A stretch of 64,000 nucleotides of DNA. It comes from Pseudomonas sp. GM18 (lineage in GTDB: Bacteria > Pseudomonadota > Gammaproteobacteria > Pseudomonadales > Pseudomonadaceae). The translations under genes and the position numbers were made by a program. The stretch is taken from positions 1 to 64,000 of the forward strand of contig NZ_AKJT01000005.1 of the NCBI RefSeq assembly GCF_000282195.1, given 5' to 3'. Shown here one piece after another: positions 46,912 through 56,470 of the stretch (positions are counted from its first letter, which is position 1; each line of letters opens with the position of its first letter). Under the pieces are notes generated by a model. The model saw only the letters and a list, made by a program, of their open reading frames with translations, was not told the origin of the DNA and made no database searches.

Positions 46912-48045
46912 TTATACGCTGACCGTTGGGACAGGTATGGCAATGACTCGCCAGTCATCGCCAACCGCGCGGATTTCGGTAATTTTGAGCTCGGGCGCAT
47001 CTTTCATCTGCGCCAGCGGCCAGTCCAGCAACGGTCGCGCCGTGGAGCCGAGGAACTTGCCGGCAATGAATATCTGGAACTCGTCCACCAACCCTTGCTG
47101 AGCAAACGCCCCGGCCAGACGCGGACCTGCTTCGACCAGGACCTCGTTGACGCCACGGGCAGCCAGTTCAACCAACAACTTGCGCAAGTCGACCTGGCCA
47201 TCGTCGCCCGCCACGATCAGGCATTCCGGACCGTTGGCGTATTGCTCTTCGATCGCCATGCACGTGGCAACCAATGCCGGGCCGGCCTTGAAGAACGGCG
47301 CGTCCAGCGGCACCCGCAGGCGACCGTCGATCAGCACGCGCAGTGGCGGACGGCTCATGGCCAAGGCCGTTTGTTCGGGATCGAGGCCCAATTCATCGGC
47401 TCGCACGGTCAAACGGGCATAGTCCGCCAGCACCGTGTCGGCACCGGTCAGCACCACACTGGCCTGAGCACGCAGCCGTTGTACCGCCGAACGCGCCGCT
47501 GTGCCGGTGATCCATTGGCTTTCGCCGCTTTCCATCGCCGTGCGACCGTCGAGGCTCATGGCCAATTTGACCCGCACGAACGGCAAGCCGTGCTCCATGC
47601 GTTTAAGGAAGCCTTCATTAAGCTTGCGCGCCTCGCCTTCCAGCACGCCGCTTTCGGTGGCAATGCCGGCTTGGGCCAGGCGTTGCAGACCGCGACCGGC
47701 GACTTCCGGGTTCGGGTCCTGCATCGCCGCAACGACGCGCGCCACACCGGCTTTCACCAGCGCATCGGCGCAGGGCGGCGTACGGCCGTGGTGGCTGCAC
47801 GGTTCGAGGGTCACGTAAGCCGTGGCGCCTCGCGCCTTGTCGCCAGCGGCGCGCAGGGCGTGGACTTCGGCATGGGGCTCGCCGGCGCGCACATGCCAGC
47901 CTTCGCCGACAATCTGCCCGTCACGCACCACCACACAGCCAACCCGCGGGTTGGGGTGCGTCGTGTAATGACCTTTACGCGCCAGTTCCAGGGCGCGGGC
48001 CATGTAATGGGCGTCGAGGATGGCTTGTTCCGGGGAGGTGGTCAT
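46912..48045 (-). CDS. ribD: Riboflavin deaminase-reductase
   Basis: The 377-residue bifunctional enzyme deaminates, then reduces, the pyrimidine intermediate. The deaminase zinc site is [11 protein letters not shown] with [14 protein letters not shown]; the reductase half begins near [15 protein letters not shown]. It overlaps nrdR by 4 bp (ATGA). Confidence 0.97.
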   Translation of the reverse strand: MTTSPEQAILDAHYMARALELARKGHYTTHPNPRVGCVVVRDGQIVGEGWHVRAGEPHAEVHALRAAGDKARGATAYVTLEPCSHHGRTPPCADALVKAGVARVVAAMQDPNPEVAGRGLQRLAQAGIATESGVLEGEARKLNEGFLKRMEHGLPFVRVKLAMSLDGRTAMESGESQWITGTAARSAVQRLRAQASVVLTGADTVLADYARLTVRADELGLDPEQTALAMSRPPLRVLIDGRLRVPLDAPFFKAGPALVATCMAIEEQYANGPECLIVAGDDGQVDLRKLLVELAARGVNEVLVEAGPRLAGAFAQQGLVDEFQIFIAGKFLGSTARPLLDWPLAQMKDAPELKITEIRAVGDDWRVIAIPVPTVSV

Positions 48046-48506
48046 TCTTTCACCGGTTCACGGGCGAGGCGATCGATCTCTTCGCGGAACTCGTTGAGGT
48101 CCTGGAAGCGTCGATACACCGAAGCGAAGCGGATATAGGCGACTTCATCAAGCTTTTTCAGCTCGGCCATCACCAGTTCGCCGACCACGAGGGATTTGAC
48201 CTCGCGTTCGCCGGTGGCGCGCAGTTTGTGTTTGATGTGCACCAGCGACGATTCCAGGCGCTCGACACTCACCGGGCGCTTCTCCAGCGCCCGCTGCATG
48301 CCGGCACGGAGTTTTTCTTCGTCGAACGGCTGGCGACTGCCGTCGGTTTTGATCAGGCGCGGCAACACCAGTTCAGCGGTTTCGAACGTCGTGAAACGTT
48401 CGCCGCAGGCCAGGCATTCACGCCGGCGGCGCACCTGTTCGCCCTCGGCGACCAGACGCGAGTCGATGACCTTGGTGTCGTTGGCACCGCAGAAGGGACA
48501 GTGCAT
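48042..48506 (-). CDS. nrdR: Transcriptional repressor NrdR
   Basis: The 154-residue protein has a zinc ribbon ([15 protein letters not shown] with [12 protein letters not shown]) and an ATP-cone domain. It represses ribonucleotide reductase genes when dATP is high. The ATG at 48506 gives the standard MHCPFCG start. It is the first gene of the minus-strand run leading to ribD and beyond. Confidence 0.97.
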   Translation of the reverse strand: MHCPFCGANDTKVIDSRLVAEGEQVRRRRECLACGERFTTFETAELVLPRLIKTDGSRQPFDEEKLRAGMQRALEKRPVSVERLESSLVHIKHKLRATGEREVKSLVVGELVMAELKKLDEVAYIRFASVYRRFQDLNEFREEIDRLAREPVKE

Positions 48507-48622
48507 GGTGGCAGGCAACAAAAAATGGGAGGGCCATGGTAGCGCATCCCCGTGGCAAGACAAGCCATAGGGTTTGCGGTATACAGACGGGCTATAATGT
48601 TTTCACCTTGCCGGAGCCGCCA

Positions 48623-49087
48623 ATGCCGTTACGACCGCTCGTTTTGCTCAGTCTTTTCAGCCTGCTGGTGGCCTGTGGCAGCGATGCACCCAAGCCCCAG
48701 CCACCGACGCCCGGCCCGGCGCCGCAACAGGCGCAGAAGAAAGCCAAGGCATCTGCCGAGCTCGGCCCGCTGCCGGCTTACCAACGTGAAATCAGCGGCA
48801 CCCTGCTGGGCGTGCCGGCCGATGCTGAAGTCGAACTGGCGCTGCTGGTGATCGACGACAAGGATCGCCCGCAGCAATTGCTCGCCAGTGCCAACCTGAT
48901 CGGCACTAATCAGGTGTTGCCGTTTCGCCTGCGTTTCAACCCTGAATCCTTCCCGGTTGGCGCTCGCGTTGAACTGCGCGGCCGCGCCAGCCAGTCCGGG
49001 CAGTTGATTCTGCATCTGCCGGCGCAACTCATCACACAGCCGACGACCCAGGCCCTGGGTCAGCTGCAATTCGTCAAAGCGCCATGA
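48623..49087 (+). CDS. YbaY family lipoprotein
   Basis: The 154-residue protein has a lipoprotein signal (LVLLSLFSLLVACGSD; lipobox LVAC, cut before Cys) and then a proline-rich linker and a YbaY/YscW beta-domain (ISGTLLGVPADAEVEL). It is expected on the outer membrane. Function is unknown. The start is chosen from the signal peptide. TATAAT at 48593-48598 is a likely -10 box. It overlaps the methyltransferase start by 4 bp. Confidence 0.85.
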   Translation: MPLRPLVLLSLFSLLVACGSDAPKPQPPTPGPAPQQAQKKAKASAELGPLPAYQREISGTLLGVPADAEVELALLVIDDKDRPQQLLASANLIGTNQVLPFRLRFNPESFPVGARVELRGRASQSGQLILHLPAQLITQPTTQALGQLQFVKAP

Positions 49088-49740
49088 TTGCACCGCTCGA
49101 CCTGCAACAGGCGTTGGGTGAACTGCTTGGTGACGCACAGCTTGTAGCCTGTGAGTTACCAGGCACCGAGCTGAAACTCTGGCTGATCGACGGTGACAAC
49201 ATGGACCGCGCCTTCAGCCCCGAAGAAACCCGGCGGATTCTCCACGAGCCGCCGTACTGGAGTTTCTGTTGGGCCAGTGGGTTGGCCGTGGCCCGCTATC
49301 TCGCCGAACACCCGCACTGGGTCGAAGGCAAACGGGTGCTGGATTTCGGTGCCGGTTCCGGGGTGGCCGCGATTGCGGCAGTGAAGGCCGGGGCGCTGGA
49401 AGTGGTGGCCTGTGACCTCGACCCGCTGGCGATTGCCGCGTGTCGGGCGAATGCCGAACTCAATGATGTGCAACTGCGCTACTCGACGGATTTTTTCGCC
49501 GAAGCGGATCGGTTTGATCTGATTCTGGTGGCCGATGTGTTGTACGACCGGGAAAATCTGCCGTTACTCGACGAGTTTCTCAGCCGTGGCCGGGAAGCGT
49601 TGGTGGCGGATTCACGGGTACGGGACTTTCGCCATCCGCTATATCGGCGCATCGAGATGCTGGAGGCGATGACCTTGCCGGACCTGGCCGAGCCCGAAGA
49701 GTTTCGGCATGTGAGCCTTTACCACGCGCGGCGTACTTGA
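49084..49740 (+). CDS. Class I SAM-dependent methyltransferase
   Basis: The 218-residue protein has SAM motif I VLDFGAGSGVAAIAA and an acidic loop CDLDPLAIAACRAN, followed by ILVADVLYDRENLP. This matches the METTL20/ETFB-lysine or nicotinamide-methyltransferase-like group, so a protein lysine is a possible target. No substrate can be named from the sequence. It is translationally coupled to the lipoprotein gene (ATGA). Confidence 0.85.
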   Translation: MIAPLDLQQALGELLGDAQLVACELPGTELKLWLIDGDNMDRAFSPEETRRILHEPPYWSFCWASGLAVARYLAEHPHWVEGKRVLDFGAGSGVAAIAAVKAGALEVVACDLDPLAIAACRANAELNDVQLRYSTDFFAEADRFDLILVADVLYDRENLPLLDEFLSRGREALVADSRVRDFRHPLYRRIEMLEAMTLPDLAEPEEFRHVSLYHARRT

Positions 49741-49819
49741 AGCCGACATGTCACCCCGCTTTCAGCCGCCCCCTACCAAGCTTTATAGTGGTTCCATCCA
49801 TGCTTTTACGAGATCCCCC

Positions 49820-50692
49820 ATGAGTCAGGAAACGCCGTACATTTTCGACGCCACGACTGCCGATTTCGACCAGTCGGTGATCGAGAACTCTTTTCACAAA
49901 CCGGTACTGGTGGATTTCTGGGCCGAATGGTGTGCGCCGTGCAAGGCCCTGATGCCGATGCTGCAAACCATCGCCGAGAGCTATCAGGGCGAGTTGCTGC
50001 TGGCCAAGGTCAACTGCGACATCGAGCAGGACATTGTTGCGCGTTTCGGCATTCGCAGCCTGCCAACGGTGGTGCTGTTCAAGGACGGTCAGCCGGTGGA
50101 CGGTTTTGCCGGTGCGCAACCGGAATCCGCTGTGCGCACGATGCTCGAGCCTCATGTGCAAATGCCGCCGCCGGCCGCCGCCGATCCGTTCGAACAGGCT
50201 CAGGCGCTGTTCGATGACGGCCGTTTCGCCGACGCCGAAGCCACGCTCAAAGTCTTGCTGACTGAAGACAACACCAATGCCAAGGCCCTGATCCTCTACG
50301 CCCGCTGCCTCACCGAACGCGGTGAACTGGGTGAAGCGCAAGTCGTGCTCGACGCGGTCAAGACCGATGAACACAAGGCCGCGCTGGCCGGCGCCAAGGC
50401 GCAGATCCAGTTTCTCGGCCAGGCCAGGGATTTGCCGGATGCGGCAGACCTGAAAGCACGCCTGGCGAAAAATCCGCAGGACGATGAGGCGGTGTATCAA
50501 CTGGCGATCCAGCAACTGGCCCGTCAGCAATACGACGCGGCGCTGGATGCCTTGCTGAAACTGTTCATCCGTAATCGCAGCTACAGCGAAGGCTTGCCGC
50601 ATAAGACCTTGCTGCAAGTGTTCGAACTGCTGGGCAACGATCACCCGCTGGTGACCACGTACCGTCGCAAGTTGTTTGCCGCGCTCTATTGA
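49820..50692 (+). CDS. cnoX: Thioredoxin-TPR chaperone, CnoX/YbbN family
   Basis: The 290-residue protein has an N-terminal thioredoxin domain with WCAPC (Cys38 and Cys41) and C-terminal TPR-like helices (from about residue 120). CnoX protects proteins from hypochlorous acid and passes clients to GroEL and DnaK. E. coli CnoX has SxxC; this one has a full CxxC, so it may also act as a reductase. The ATG at 49820 follows a weak ribosome site; earlier starts lack homology. Confidence 0.92.
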   Translation: MSQETPYIFDATTADFDQSVIENSFHKPVLVDFWAEWCAPCKALMPMLQTIAESYQGELLLAKVNCDIEQDIVARFGIRSLPTVVLFKDGQPVDGFAGAQPESAVRTMLEPHVQMPPPAAADPFEQAQALFDDGRFADAEATLKVLLTEDNTNAKALILYARCLTERGELGEAQVVLDAVKTDEHKAALAGAKAQIQFLGQARDLPDAADLKARLAKNPQDDEAVYQLAIQQLARQQYDAALDALLKLFIRNRSYSEGLPHKTLLQVFELLGNDHPLVTTYRRKLFAALY

Positions 50693-50696
50693 AATC

Positions 50697-50774
50697 AAAA
50701 GATCGCAGCCTTCGGCAGCTCCTACGCGGGATATGTATTCCCCCTGTAGGAGCTGCCGCAGGCTGCGATCTTTT
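50697..50774. repeat. REP palindrome between convergent genes
   Basis: AAAAGATCGCAGCC (50697-50710) and GGCTGCGATCTTTT (50761-50774) pair, with inner complementary GCAGCTCCTAC and GTAGGAGCTGC arms. T-tracts flank both sides, so it can end both cnoX and the opposing gene. Confidence 0.85.
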
Positions 50775-50782
50775 TTTGTGGC

Positions 50783-51124
50783 TTACTCGATCCAGCTGTA
50801 GAGCGGCGTATCCCCGCCGCTCACCACTTTGACGTCTGCGCAGTGGCGCAAGCGCACCAACAAGCGCTTGCCCGCTGCTGCGCTGCCGGTCAGCCCTTCC
50901 AACTGCTCCAGCAAATCCGGCCCGCTCAATTGCCCGGCCTTGCGCAGCAGTTCTTTGGCGATCTGCCACAGCGCCTCGTCCTGATTCACCGGTTTGACCG
51001 GTGTTGCACTCGCCTCGGGTTTGGCAGCCTGCAACTGCGCACCGAGCTGCGCCCAGTCGCCCTCATCCAGTTCCAGAGTCAAATCCACCGGCCAGTCGCC
51101 GATGCTTCCGCGTATTCGCAACAT
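50783..51124 (-). CDS. Conserved hypothetical protein
   Basis: The 113-residue protein begins MLRIRGSIGDWPVDLTLELD and has an acidic N-terminal part and a helical middle (DEALWQIAKELLRKAGQLSG). I do not recognise a domain. It is soluble with no signal peptide. It is opposite to its neighbours, with a terminator downstream, and codon choice fits the genome, so it is probably real. Confidence 0.7.
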   Translation of the reverse strand: MLRIRGSIGDWPVDLTLELDEGDWAQLGAQLQAAKPEASATPVKPVNQDEALWQIAKELLRKAGQLSGPDLLEQLEGLTGSAAAGKRLLVRLRHCADVKVVSGGDTPLYSWIE

Positions 51125-51209
51125 AAGTCTGCTCCTGCCCACACATGACTCGCATGCTCCCATGGGTCTTGCACAACGCCAAGCAGACGGTCAAACTCTC
51201 GGCACTTTC

Positions 51210-51227
51210 GTTATAAGATTACATAAC
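51210..51227. promoter_or_regulatory. Candidate Zur operator
   Basis: GTTATAAGATTACATAAC lies 33 bp before the His-rich protein start. GTTAT and ATAAC arms are the usual Zur half-sites, though the spacing (8 nt) differs from the textbook operator (GTTAT-A/N-ATAAC). The zinc-related genes downstream support the assignment. Confidence 0.5.
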
Positions 51228-51259
51228 AAATTTTTCATTTTACTTTTCGGAGACCCGCC

Positions 51260-51859
51260 ATGCGCCGTCTGCTGCTCGCTTTGCCGTTTGCCCTGTTGCC
51301 GCTGGCTGTCGCCCACGCGGCTGTCGAGCATGATCACGACCATGAGCACGGCAGCCTCGGCGCCCACGAACATGGCGTCGGTCGTTTGAATGCGGCGCTG
51401 GACGGCCAGACCCTGGAGCTGGAACTGGAAAGCCCGGCAATGAACCTGGTGGGCTTCGAACACGCCGCCACCACCGACGCCGACAAAGCCAAAGTCGCCG
51501 CGGTCCGTGCCCAACTGGAAAAACCGCTGACGCTGTTCAACCTGCCGAAAGCCGCCGGTTGCGTGGTCGCGACCCAGGAACTGGAGAGCCCGCTGTTCGG
51601 TGACAAGCCGGATGCCGACGATCATGACGAAGATGATCACGAAGACGCCAAGGACGGTCATGAACATCACCATGACCACAGCGAAATCCACGCCCATTAC
51701 CAATTCAGCTGCTCGGCCCCGGGCGCGCTGAAGACCCTGGACCTGGCGACTATCTTTAATACGTTCCCGGCTACCCAGAAGATTCAGGTACAACTGATCA
51801 GCCCGAGCGGGCAGCAAGGGGTTGAAGTGACGGCCAAGGCCGCTGCCCTGAAATTCTGA
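51260..51859 (+). CDS. DUF2796 zinc-binding periplasmic protein, ZrgA-like
   Basis: The 199-residue protein has a signal peptide (LLLALPFALLPLAVAHA) and two histidine/aspartate-rich stretches: EHDHDHEHGSLGAHEHG at the N-terminus and DDHDEDDHEDAKDGHEHHHD in the middle. It is the DUF2796/ZrgA family, which helps bind zinc in the periplasm under zinc shortage. The start at 51260 follows GGAGACCCGCC. A candidate Zur site precedes it, and an ABC exporter-like pair follows. Confidence 0.88.
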   Translation: MRRLLLALPFALLPLAVAHAAVEHDHDHEHGSLGAHEHGVGRLNAALDGQTLELELESPAMNLVGFEHAATTDADKAKVAAVRAQLEKPLTLFNLPKAAGCVVATQELESPLFGDKPDADDHDEDDHEDAKDGHEHHHDHSEIHAHYQFSCSAPGALKTLDLATIFNTFPATQKIQVQLISPSGQQGVEVTAKAAALKF

Positions 51860-51894
51860 TCCAACACCAATCCCGTAGGAACGCCGAACGCGGC

Positions 51895-51920
51895 CCGAGC
51901 CTTCGGCAGCTCCTACAGGT
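51895..51920. repeat. Half REP element
   Basis: The gap between the His-rich protein and the ABC gene holds a single REP half-site (GAGCCTTCGGCAGCTCCTAC) with no partner. It does not look like a terminator, so the two genes may share a transcript. Confidence 0.6.
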
Positions 51921-51944
51921 CATCAACACCATGAAATCGGCGCC

Positions 51945-52655
51945 ATGACCCAAGCACTCATCGAACTGTCCGACCTGGGCTTCAGCTGGCCTGGTCACCC
52001 GACGCTGCTGGACATCCCGGCGTTTCGCCTGGAGCCTGGTGAAACCCTGTTCCTCAAAGGCCCCAGCGGCAGCGGCAAGACCACCCTGCTCGGCCTGCTC
52101 GGCGGTGTGCAGAAGCCTGACCGCGGCAGCATCCGCCTGCTCGGCCAGGAGCTGACCGAACTCTCGGCCGGTGCCCGCGACCACTTCCGGGTCGATCACA
52201 CCGGCTACATCTTCCAGCAGTTCAACTTACTGCCGTTTCTGTCAGTGCGGGAGAACGTCGAACTGCCCTGTCACTTCTCGAAACTGCGCGCCGAGCGGGC
52301 GAAACAGCGCCACGGCAGCGTCGATCAGGCCGCCGCCACCCTGCTCGCCCATCTGGGCCTGAAGGACGAAAACATTCTGGGCCGCCGCGCCGATTCGCTG
52401 TCCATCGGCCAGCAGCAACGGGTCGCTGCCGCGCGTGCGTTGATCGGTCAGCCGGAACTGGTGATCGCCGACGAACCGACCTCAGCCCTGGACTACGATG
52501 CTCGCGAAAACTTCATTCGCCTGCTGTTCGCAGAATGCCGCGAAGCCGGCTCGAGCCTGTTGTTCGTCAGTCACGATCAGAGCCTCGCGCCGCTGTTCGA
52601 TCGCCACCTGTCGCTGGCCGATCTCAATCGCGCCGCCACCCCGTCCGAGGTTTGA
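51945..52655 (+). CDS. ABC transporter ATP-binding protein, LolD/MacB type
   Basis: The 236-residue ATPase has Walker A GPSGSGKTT, Q-loop IFQQFNLLPF, signature LSIGQQQRVAAARAL and Walker B LVIADEPTSALD. It is of the class that drives substrate movement from the inner membrane rather than classical import. It works with the downstream FtsX-type permease, whose start is one base after its stop. In Pseudomonas this operon is zinc-responsive by family knowledge. Confidence 0.9.
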   Translation: MTQALIELSDLGFSWPGHPTLLDIPAFRLEPGETLFLKGPSGSGKTTLLGLLGGVQKPDRGSIRLLGQELTELSAGARDHFRVDHTGYIFQQFNLLPFLSVRENVELPCHFSKLRAERAKQRHGSVDQAAATLLAHLGLKDENILGRRADSLSIGQQQRVAAARALIGQPELVIADEPTSALDYDARENFIRLLFAECREAGSSLLFVSHDQSLAPLFDRHLSLADLNRAATPSEV

Positions 52656-52656
52656 G

Positions 52657-53922
52657 ATGTATTTGTTTCGTCTAGCCATGGCCAGCCTGGCTAACCGTCG
52701 CTTCACCGCGATCCTCACCGCGTTCGCCATCGCCCTGTCGGTCTGCCTGCTGCTGGCGGTGGAGCGGGTACGCACCGAGGCCAAGGCCAGTTTCGCCAGC
52801 ACCATCAGCGGCACCGACCTGATCGTCGGCGCGCGTTCCGGCTCGGTGAACCTGCTGCTGTATTCGGTATTCCGCATCGGCAACGCCACCAACAACATCC
52901 GCTGGGACAGCTTCGAGCAGTTCGCCAACAACCCGAAAGTGAAGTGGGCGATCCCGATGTCCCTCGGCGATTCCCATCGTGGTTATCGGGTGATGGGCAC
53001 CACCGAGGCGTACTTCGAGCATTACCAGTACGGCCATCAACAGCATCTGGAACTGGCCGACGGCCGTGCCTTCGCCAGCGATCCGTTCGAAGTGGTGCTC
53101 GGTGCCGAAGTGGCCGATGCGCTGCACTACAAGCTCGGCGACAAACTGGTACTGGCCCATGGCGTGGCAGCGATCAGCCTGGTCAAGCACGACGACAAGC
53201 CGTTCACTGTGGTCGGCATCCTCAAACGCACCGGCACCCCGGTGGACCGCACGCTGCACATCAGCCTCGGCGGCATGGAAGCGATCCACATCGACTGGCA
53301 CAACGGTGTACCGGCGCGTGGTAACGGTCGGGTCAGTGCCGATCAGGCGCGCAACATGGACCTGACACCGCAGGCAATCACCGCATTCATGCTCGGCCTT
53401 AACAACAAGATTTCGACCTTCGCGCTGCAACGTGAAATCAACGAATTCCGTGGCGAACCGATGCTGGCGATCCTGCCGGGTGTGGCGCTGCAGGAGTTGT
53501 GGAGCTTGATGAGCACGGCAGAAAAAGCCTTGTTCGTCGTCTCGCTGTTCGTGGTGCTGACCGGGTTGATCGGCATGCTCACGGCGATTCTCACCAGCCT
53601 CAACGAGCGCCGCCGCGAGATGGCGATTCTGCGCTCGGTGGGCGCGCGACCATGGCATATCGCGACTTTACTGGTGCTGGAAGCGTTTGCCCTGGCGCTG
53701 TCGGGAGTGATTGCCGGCGTGGCGCTGCTGTATGTGGGCATCGCCGTGGCGCAGGGTTACGTGCAGTCGAATTACGGTTTGTACCTGCCGCTGGCCTGGC
53801 CAAGCGAATATGAATGGACGCTGCTCGGTGGCATCCTGATCGCCGCGCTGCTGATGGGCAGCGTGCCGGCCTGGCGCGCCTATCGCCAATCCTTGGCCGA
53901 TGGCCTGTCGATCCGCTTATGA
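52657..53922 (+). CDS. FtsX/MacB-type ABC permease
   Basis: The 421-residue protein has an N-terminal membrane segment, a large periplasmic part and three C-terminal segments (FVVSLFVVLTGLIGMLTAIL, LLVLEAFALALSGVIAGVAL and the final one). The ERRREMAILRSVGARPWHI coupling helix is diagnostic. With the ATPase it forms a mechanotransmission or lipoprotein-release-like complex. It begins one base after the ATPase ends; its end overlaps a possible start of the next gene. Confidence 0.88.
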   Translation: MYLFRLAMASLANRRFTAILTAFAIALSVCLLLAVERVRTEAKASFASTISGTDLIVGARSGSVNLLLYSVFRIGNATNNIRWDSFEQFANNPKVKWAIPMSLGDSHRGYRVMGTTEAYFEHYQYGHQQHLELADGRAFASDPFEVVLGAEVADALHYKLGDKLVLAHGVAAISLVKHDDKPFTVVGILKRTGTPVDRTLHISLGGMEAIHIDWHNGVPARGNGRVSADQARNMDLTPQAITAFMLGLNNKISTFALQREINEFRGEPMLAILPGVALQELWSLMSTAEKALFVVSLFVVLTGLIGMLTAILTSLNERRREMAILRSVGARPWHIATLLVLEAFALALSGVIAGVALLYVGIAVAQGYVQSNYGLYLPLAWPSEYEWTLLGGILIAALLMGSVPAWRAYRQSLADGLSIRL

Positions 53923-53933
53923 GGACGTTGAAA

Positions 53934-54452
53934 ATGCCCCGCGTGCTGCTTGCGCTGTTGATGCTGGTCGCTCTGCCGCTGTGGGCGGCCGAGCCGAAAG
54001 ACCTGACCTGGTCGGAAATGATCCCGCCGGATGCCCCACCGGAAGTGCCGAACATGACGCCACTGCACGACCTGTCGAAGATGAGCGACGCGTTGTCCGC
54101 AGAGTCGGCGCCGGCCGCCAAACAGGACATGCCAAACGCGCCGGTGGTGAAAAGCCTCGATGGCCAGAACATTCGCTTGCCGGGGTACATCGTGCCGCTG
54201 GAAGTCAGTGAAGAAGGCCGCACCACCGATTTTCTGCTGGTGCCGTATTTCGGCGCCTGCATCCACGTACCGCCGCCGCCGTCGAACCAGATCGTGCACG
54301 TCAAAAGCGAAGTCGGCGTGAAGCTTGATGAGCTGTATCAGCCGTACTGGGTCGAGGGTGCGTTGCAGGTCAAGGCGTCCACCAGCGAATTGGCGGATGC
54401 CGGGTATCAGATGGAGGCGCAGAAGATTTATGTGTATGAACTGCCGGAGTGA
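53934..54452 (+). CDS. DUF3299 periplasmic protein
   Basis: The 172-residue protein has a signal peptide (VLLALLMLVALPLWA) and a DUF3299 domain (IRLPGYIVPLEVSEEGRTTD, and FGACIHVPPPPSNQIVHV, with a conserved Cys and His). The family lies beside the zinc-linked ABC genes. The ATG at 53934 has GAGGA upstream; an ATG at 53919 overlaps the permease stop and is equally possible. It is the last gene of the four-gene zinc cluster. Confidence 0.85.
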   Translation: MPRVLLALLMLVALPLWAAEPKDLTWSEMIPPDAPPEVPNMTPLHDLSKMSDALSAESAPAAKQDMPNAPVVKSLDGQNIRLPGYIVPLEVSEEGRTTDFLLVPYFGACIHVPPPPSNQIVHVKSEVGVKLDELYQPYWVEGALQVKASTSELADAGYQMEAQKIYVYELPE

Positions 54453-54486
54453 ATCCTCCAGTCATTCGTATCGTTGACATCGCCAG

Positions 54487-54561
54487 GATCGCAGCCTTCG
54501 GCGGCTCCTACAGGATCGGGTTTTCACTCGGTCAATGTAGGAGCTGCCGAAGGCTGCGATC
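54487..54561 (+). repeat. REP palindrome and terminator after the zinc cluster
   Basis: GATCGCAGCCTTCGGC (54487-54502) and its complement (54546-54561) pair with one mismatch inside, then TTTTA follows. It probably ends the zinc cluster transcript. Confidence 0.8.
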
Positions 54562-54662
54562 TTTTAGGGGCATCACTGTTTCGTTGAGCTGAGTCAAAAG
54601 ACCGTATCAGTTGGATCCCTACCATTGGACATCAAACATTTTTAACGTCCTTTGGAGCCCCC

Positions 54663-55361
54663 ATGCACAAGTCCCTGCTCAGCGCTTCGCTGCTTGCCCT
54701 CGCGCTCACAGCCCCGCTCGCCCATGCCCACACCGCCGGCGACATCATCGTTCGGGCCGGTGCGATCACCGTGAATCCGACGGCCGACAGCTCCAGCGTC
54801 AAGGTCGATCAAGGCCCGCTGAAGGGCGCTGATCTGGGTGGCAAGGCCACCATGAGCAGCGACACGCAACTGGGCCTGAACTTCGCCTACATGATCACCA
54901 ACAACCTGGGGATCGAACTGCTGGCGGCTTCGCCGTTCGAGCATGACGTGAAGCTCAAAGGCACCGCGCTCGACGCCGCCAACGGCAAACTCGGCACCCT
55001 GAAACACCTGCCGCCGACCCTGAGCCTGGTCTACTACCCGCTGGATTCCAAGTCCGCATTCCAGCCGTATATCGGCGGCGGTATCAACTACACCTGGATC
55101 TACGACGAGCACGTCGGCAGCGAAGCCAGCGCCAATGGCTTCAGCAACTTCAAGGCGAATAACTCCTGGGGCCTGGCCTGGCAGGTCGGTGCCGATTACA
55201 TGCTCACCGACAACGTGATGATCAACGCCCAGGTGCGCTACATCGACATCGACACCCGTGCCACCGTCGAGAACAACGCCGTGGCCCCGGGCACCCGCGC
55301 ACGGGTGAACGTGGACGTCGATCCGTTCATCTACATGGTCGGCCTGGGTTACAAGTTCTAA
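54663..55361 (+). CDS. oprG: Outer membrane protein OprG (OmpW family)
   Basis: The 232-residue protein has a signal peptide (LLSASLLALALTAPLAHA) and the 8-stranded barrel of OmpW, ending in YMVGLGYKF with the terminal Phe. The family forms narrow channels for small hydrophobic molecules. The ATG at 54663 follows TTTGGAGCC. From memory it occupies the same place as oprG (PA4067) beside the zinc genes in P. aeruginosa. Confidence 0.93.
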   Translation: MHKSLLSASLLALALTAPLAHAHTAGDIIVRAGAITVNPTADSSSVKVDQGPLKGADLGGKATMSSDTQLGLNFAYMITNNLGIELLAASPFEHDVKLKGTALDAANGKLGTLKHLPPTLSLVYYPLDSKSAFQPYIGGGINYTWIYDEHVGSEASANGFSNFKANNSWGLAWQVGADYMLTDNVMINAQVRYIDIDTRATVENNAVAPGTRARVNVDVDPFIYMVGLGYKF

Positions 55362-55493
55362 AGAACGTTCACGTGGTGGTGAATGAGGCGTTGTGACGGC
55401 CAGACTCAAACTGATGGCGACCGATACGCGGTCGACCGGGAGCAAAACTCCCCCGTCACGGGGATTGCATCAGCGATAACGCAAATTCCAGCC

Positions 55494-55526
55494 GTGAAAA
55501 AGGCGCCTTCAAGGCGCCTTTTTCAC
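55494..55526. terminator. Bidirectional terminator between oprG and the epimerase gene
   Basis: The arms at 55494-55509 and 55511-55526 (16 bp) are perfect complements, GTGAAAAAGGCGCCTT and AAGGCGCCTTTTTCAC. T-tracts on both sides fit convergent genes. Confidence 0.92.
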
Positions 55527-55540
55527 AGCGGTGTAAAACC

Positions 55541-56470
55541 TCAGTGCCCCAACAACCGCGCCAGGCCAACGCTCATCGGCGTCTGCTCCGGGTAGGTGAA
55601 CCGCTCCAGTAAACGCCGGTTATTCGCTCGTGAATGGCGGATGTCACCGGAACGCGCCGGGCCGTAGCTTACGGGCGGCAGCTTGCCGACCACGGCTTCA
55701 AGGGCTTCAAGCATCTGCTTGAGAGTTGTCGCCTGATTCCAGCCGACATTCACCGCCCCGACCTCGACCTGCGGTTTCTCGATGGCTTGCACCAGCACGT
55801 CCACCAGGTCCTCGACGTAGACAAAATCGCGCGTCTGCTCGCCATCACCAAACACGGTGATCGGCAGGCCTTTCTGCGCTCGCTCGCTGAAAATGCTGAT
55901 CACACCGGAGTACGGCGAGGACGGATCCTGGCGCGGGCCGAATATATTGAAGAAGCGGAAAATCACCGGTTCCAGACCATGCTGGCGGCGATAGAAATCG
56001 AAGTAATGCTCGCTCGCCAACTTGTCCACCGCATACGGCGTCAACGGTGCCTTGGGCGTGTCTTCGTCGATCGACTCGCCTTCGCCATTGTTGCCATAGA
56101 CCGCTGCGCTGGACGCGTACAACACGCGTTTGACACCGGCCTGACGCATGGCTTCGCAGACGTTCAGCGAGCCGATGAAGTTGCTCTGGTGAGTTTTCAC
56201 CGGATCGTCCACCGAAGCCTGCACCGAAGCCACCGCGGCCAGATGCGCCACCGCGCTGCAACCGAGCATCGCCTGCGCCACCAGGGCGGCATCGGCGACG
56301 TCGCCTTCGATCAGTTCGACGAGGGGATTGTCCATCGGCAGGTTGCTGCGTTTGCCGGTGGACAGGTCATCGAGAATCCGCACCGAATGCCCTTTGGCGA
56401 GCAAGGCATCGGTCAGGTGCGAACCGATGAAACCGGCGCCGCCGGTGATTAAAACAGGGCCGTCAGCCAT
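55541..56470 (-). CDS. NAD-dependent epimerase/dehydratase, nucleotide-sugar type
   Basis: The 309-residue protein is an extended short-chain dehydrogenase: GGAGFIGSHLTDALL binds NAD, and the active site is Ser/Tyr/Lys in ASSAAVYG and YAVDKLASE. It resembles UDP-glucose 4-epimerase. The sugar cannot be told from the sequence. It overlaps the next minus-strand gene by 8 bp, so they work together. Confidence 0.88.
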   Translation of the reverse strand: MADGPVLITGGAGFIGSHLTDALLAKGHSVRILDDLSTGKRSNLPMDNPLVELIEGDVADAALVAQAMLGCSAVAHLAAVASVQASVDDPVKTHQSNFIGSLNVCEAMRQAGVKRVLYASSAAVYGNNGEGESIDEDTPKAPLTPYAVDKLASEHYFDFYRRQHGLEPVIFRFFNIFGPRQDPSSPYSGVISIFSERAQKGLPITVFGDGEQTRDFVYVEDLVDVLVQAIEKPQVEVGAVNVGWNQATTLKQMLEALEAVVGKLPPVSYGPARSGDIRHSRANNRRLLERFTYPEQTPMSVGLARLLGH

